From: an uncultured Fibrobacterota bacterium
Lineage (GTDB): Bacteria > Fibrobacterota > Fibrobacteria > Fibrobacterales > Fibrobacteraceae
Reading direction: 5' to 3'
NCBI GenBank assembly: GCA_903876665.1
Contig: CAIRAY010000178.1
Span: forward strand, 1-34,683
Length of the DNA stretch: 34,683 bases
Shown here piece after piece: positions 34,561 to 34,683 of this stretch. Below the pieces are notes generated by a model. The model made no database searches and had not been told where the DNA came from. It saw only the letters and a program-made list of their open reading frames with translations. The position numbers were made by a program, and so were the translations under genes. Numbering within the stretch: the stretch's first letter is position 1; each line of letters opens with the position of its first letter.

Positions 34561-34683
34561 GAAGGGCCGATGTGCTGCCAGTTACGGTTACTGGCAGCTA
34601 TGCAAAGCTTGGCCACTTAGGGCTTTGCCCTTTCCACACAGTGGATATGTGCCGGTAATCGCCGAGGCGAAACCGGCATATCA
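34550..34683. repeat. Structured interspersed element C, copy 2 (cut by window end)
   Basis: Gap-free match to 2627-2760 with seven differences. Six of them are three matched pairs at facing positions of the terminal hairpin: T/A to G/C, C/G to T/A, and loop-edge T/A to C/G. The long hairpin is therefore kept. The outer 15-bp inverted repeat seen in copy 1 would lie beyond the window. Confidence 0.88.

Noticed and set aside
33762-34616. 284-codon minus-strand frame running from element C into the chemoreceptor gene
   Set aside because: It starts inside a repeat and overlaps a conserved signalling domain; its first residues recur at 2475-2693 only because element C is repeated.

Overview
The window reads like a chromosomal segment of a Gram-negative, probably anaerobic or microaerophilic member of the Fibrobacterota or a neighbouring FCB-group lineage. 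The grounds are a PorV/PorQ-type outer-membrane barrel, a Wzi-type barrel, two very large multidomain secreted proteins (one with a poly-serine linker of the kind common in Fibrobacter exoproteins), a SurA-like chaperone pair, and promoters with a Bacteroidota-like TAnnTTTG -10 box, several of which sit only 6-9 nt before the start codon. This placement is inference; no rRNA is present.

Layout. 1-299 holds a 119-bp exact direct repeat. 300-2389 (minus) encodes a fused AhbA-AhbB siroheme decarboxylase and AhbD haem synthase with an ATGA overlap; AhbC lies apart at 10109-11359 (minus). Together they give the complete siroheme-dependent (alternative) route to haem b. 2390-3133 is a gene-free patch built of three interspersed repeat families. 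3134-8674 is an 1846-residue Calx-beta/cadherin/Ig-like repeat surface protein, followed by a strong terminator and glyA (8808-10043). A Wzi-like barrel (11429-12829) and a PorV/PorQ-like barrel (13015-13992) follow on the minus strand. tRNA-Lys(TTT) is at 14041-14112 and mfd at 14182-17580.

Between mfd and the periplasmic chaperone pair (24543-26643) sits an A+T-rich two-gene unit: a leucine-rich-repeat lipoprotein and a 1901-residue PLAT/IPT/CBM-like surface protein. Its promoter has a run of ten G in the -35/-10 spacer and is flanked by two near-identical dyads, a classic design for phase-variable surface expression. G+C rises sharply inside the second gene.

The right side has a class I methyltransferase abutting ftsE, a soluble hybrid histidine kinase (HisKA-HATPase-REC-REC-Hpt, minus strand), and a divergent operon of a degenerate Hpt-like protein (phospho-acceptor His replaced by Cys), CheW, and a chemoreceptor with a poly-HAMP array made of exact 91-residue repeats. 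No CheA is in the window. The window ends inside a second copy of the structured repeat seen at 2627-2785. The two copies differ almost only by changes that preserve hairpin symmetry.

The most interesting signals are the poly-G promoter with its transferred-looking surface locus, the covarying interspersed hairpin element, the Cys-Hpt/CheW/poly-HAMP unit, and the recurrent leaderless-type promoters.
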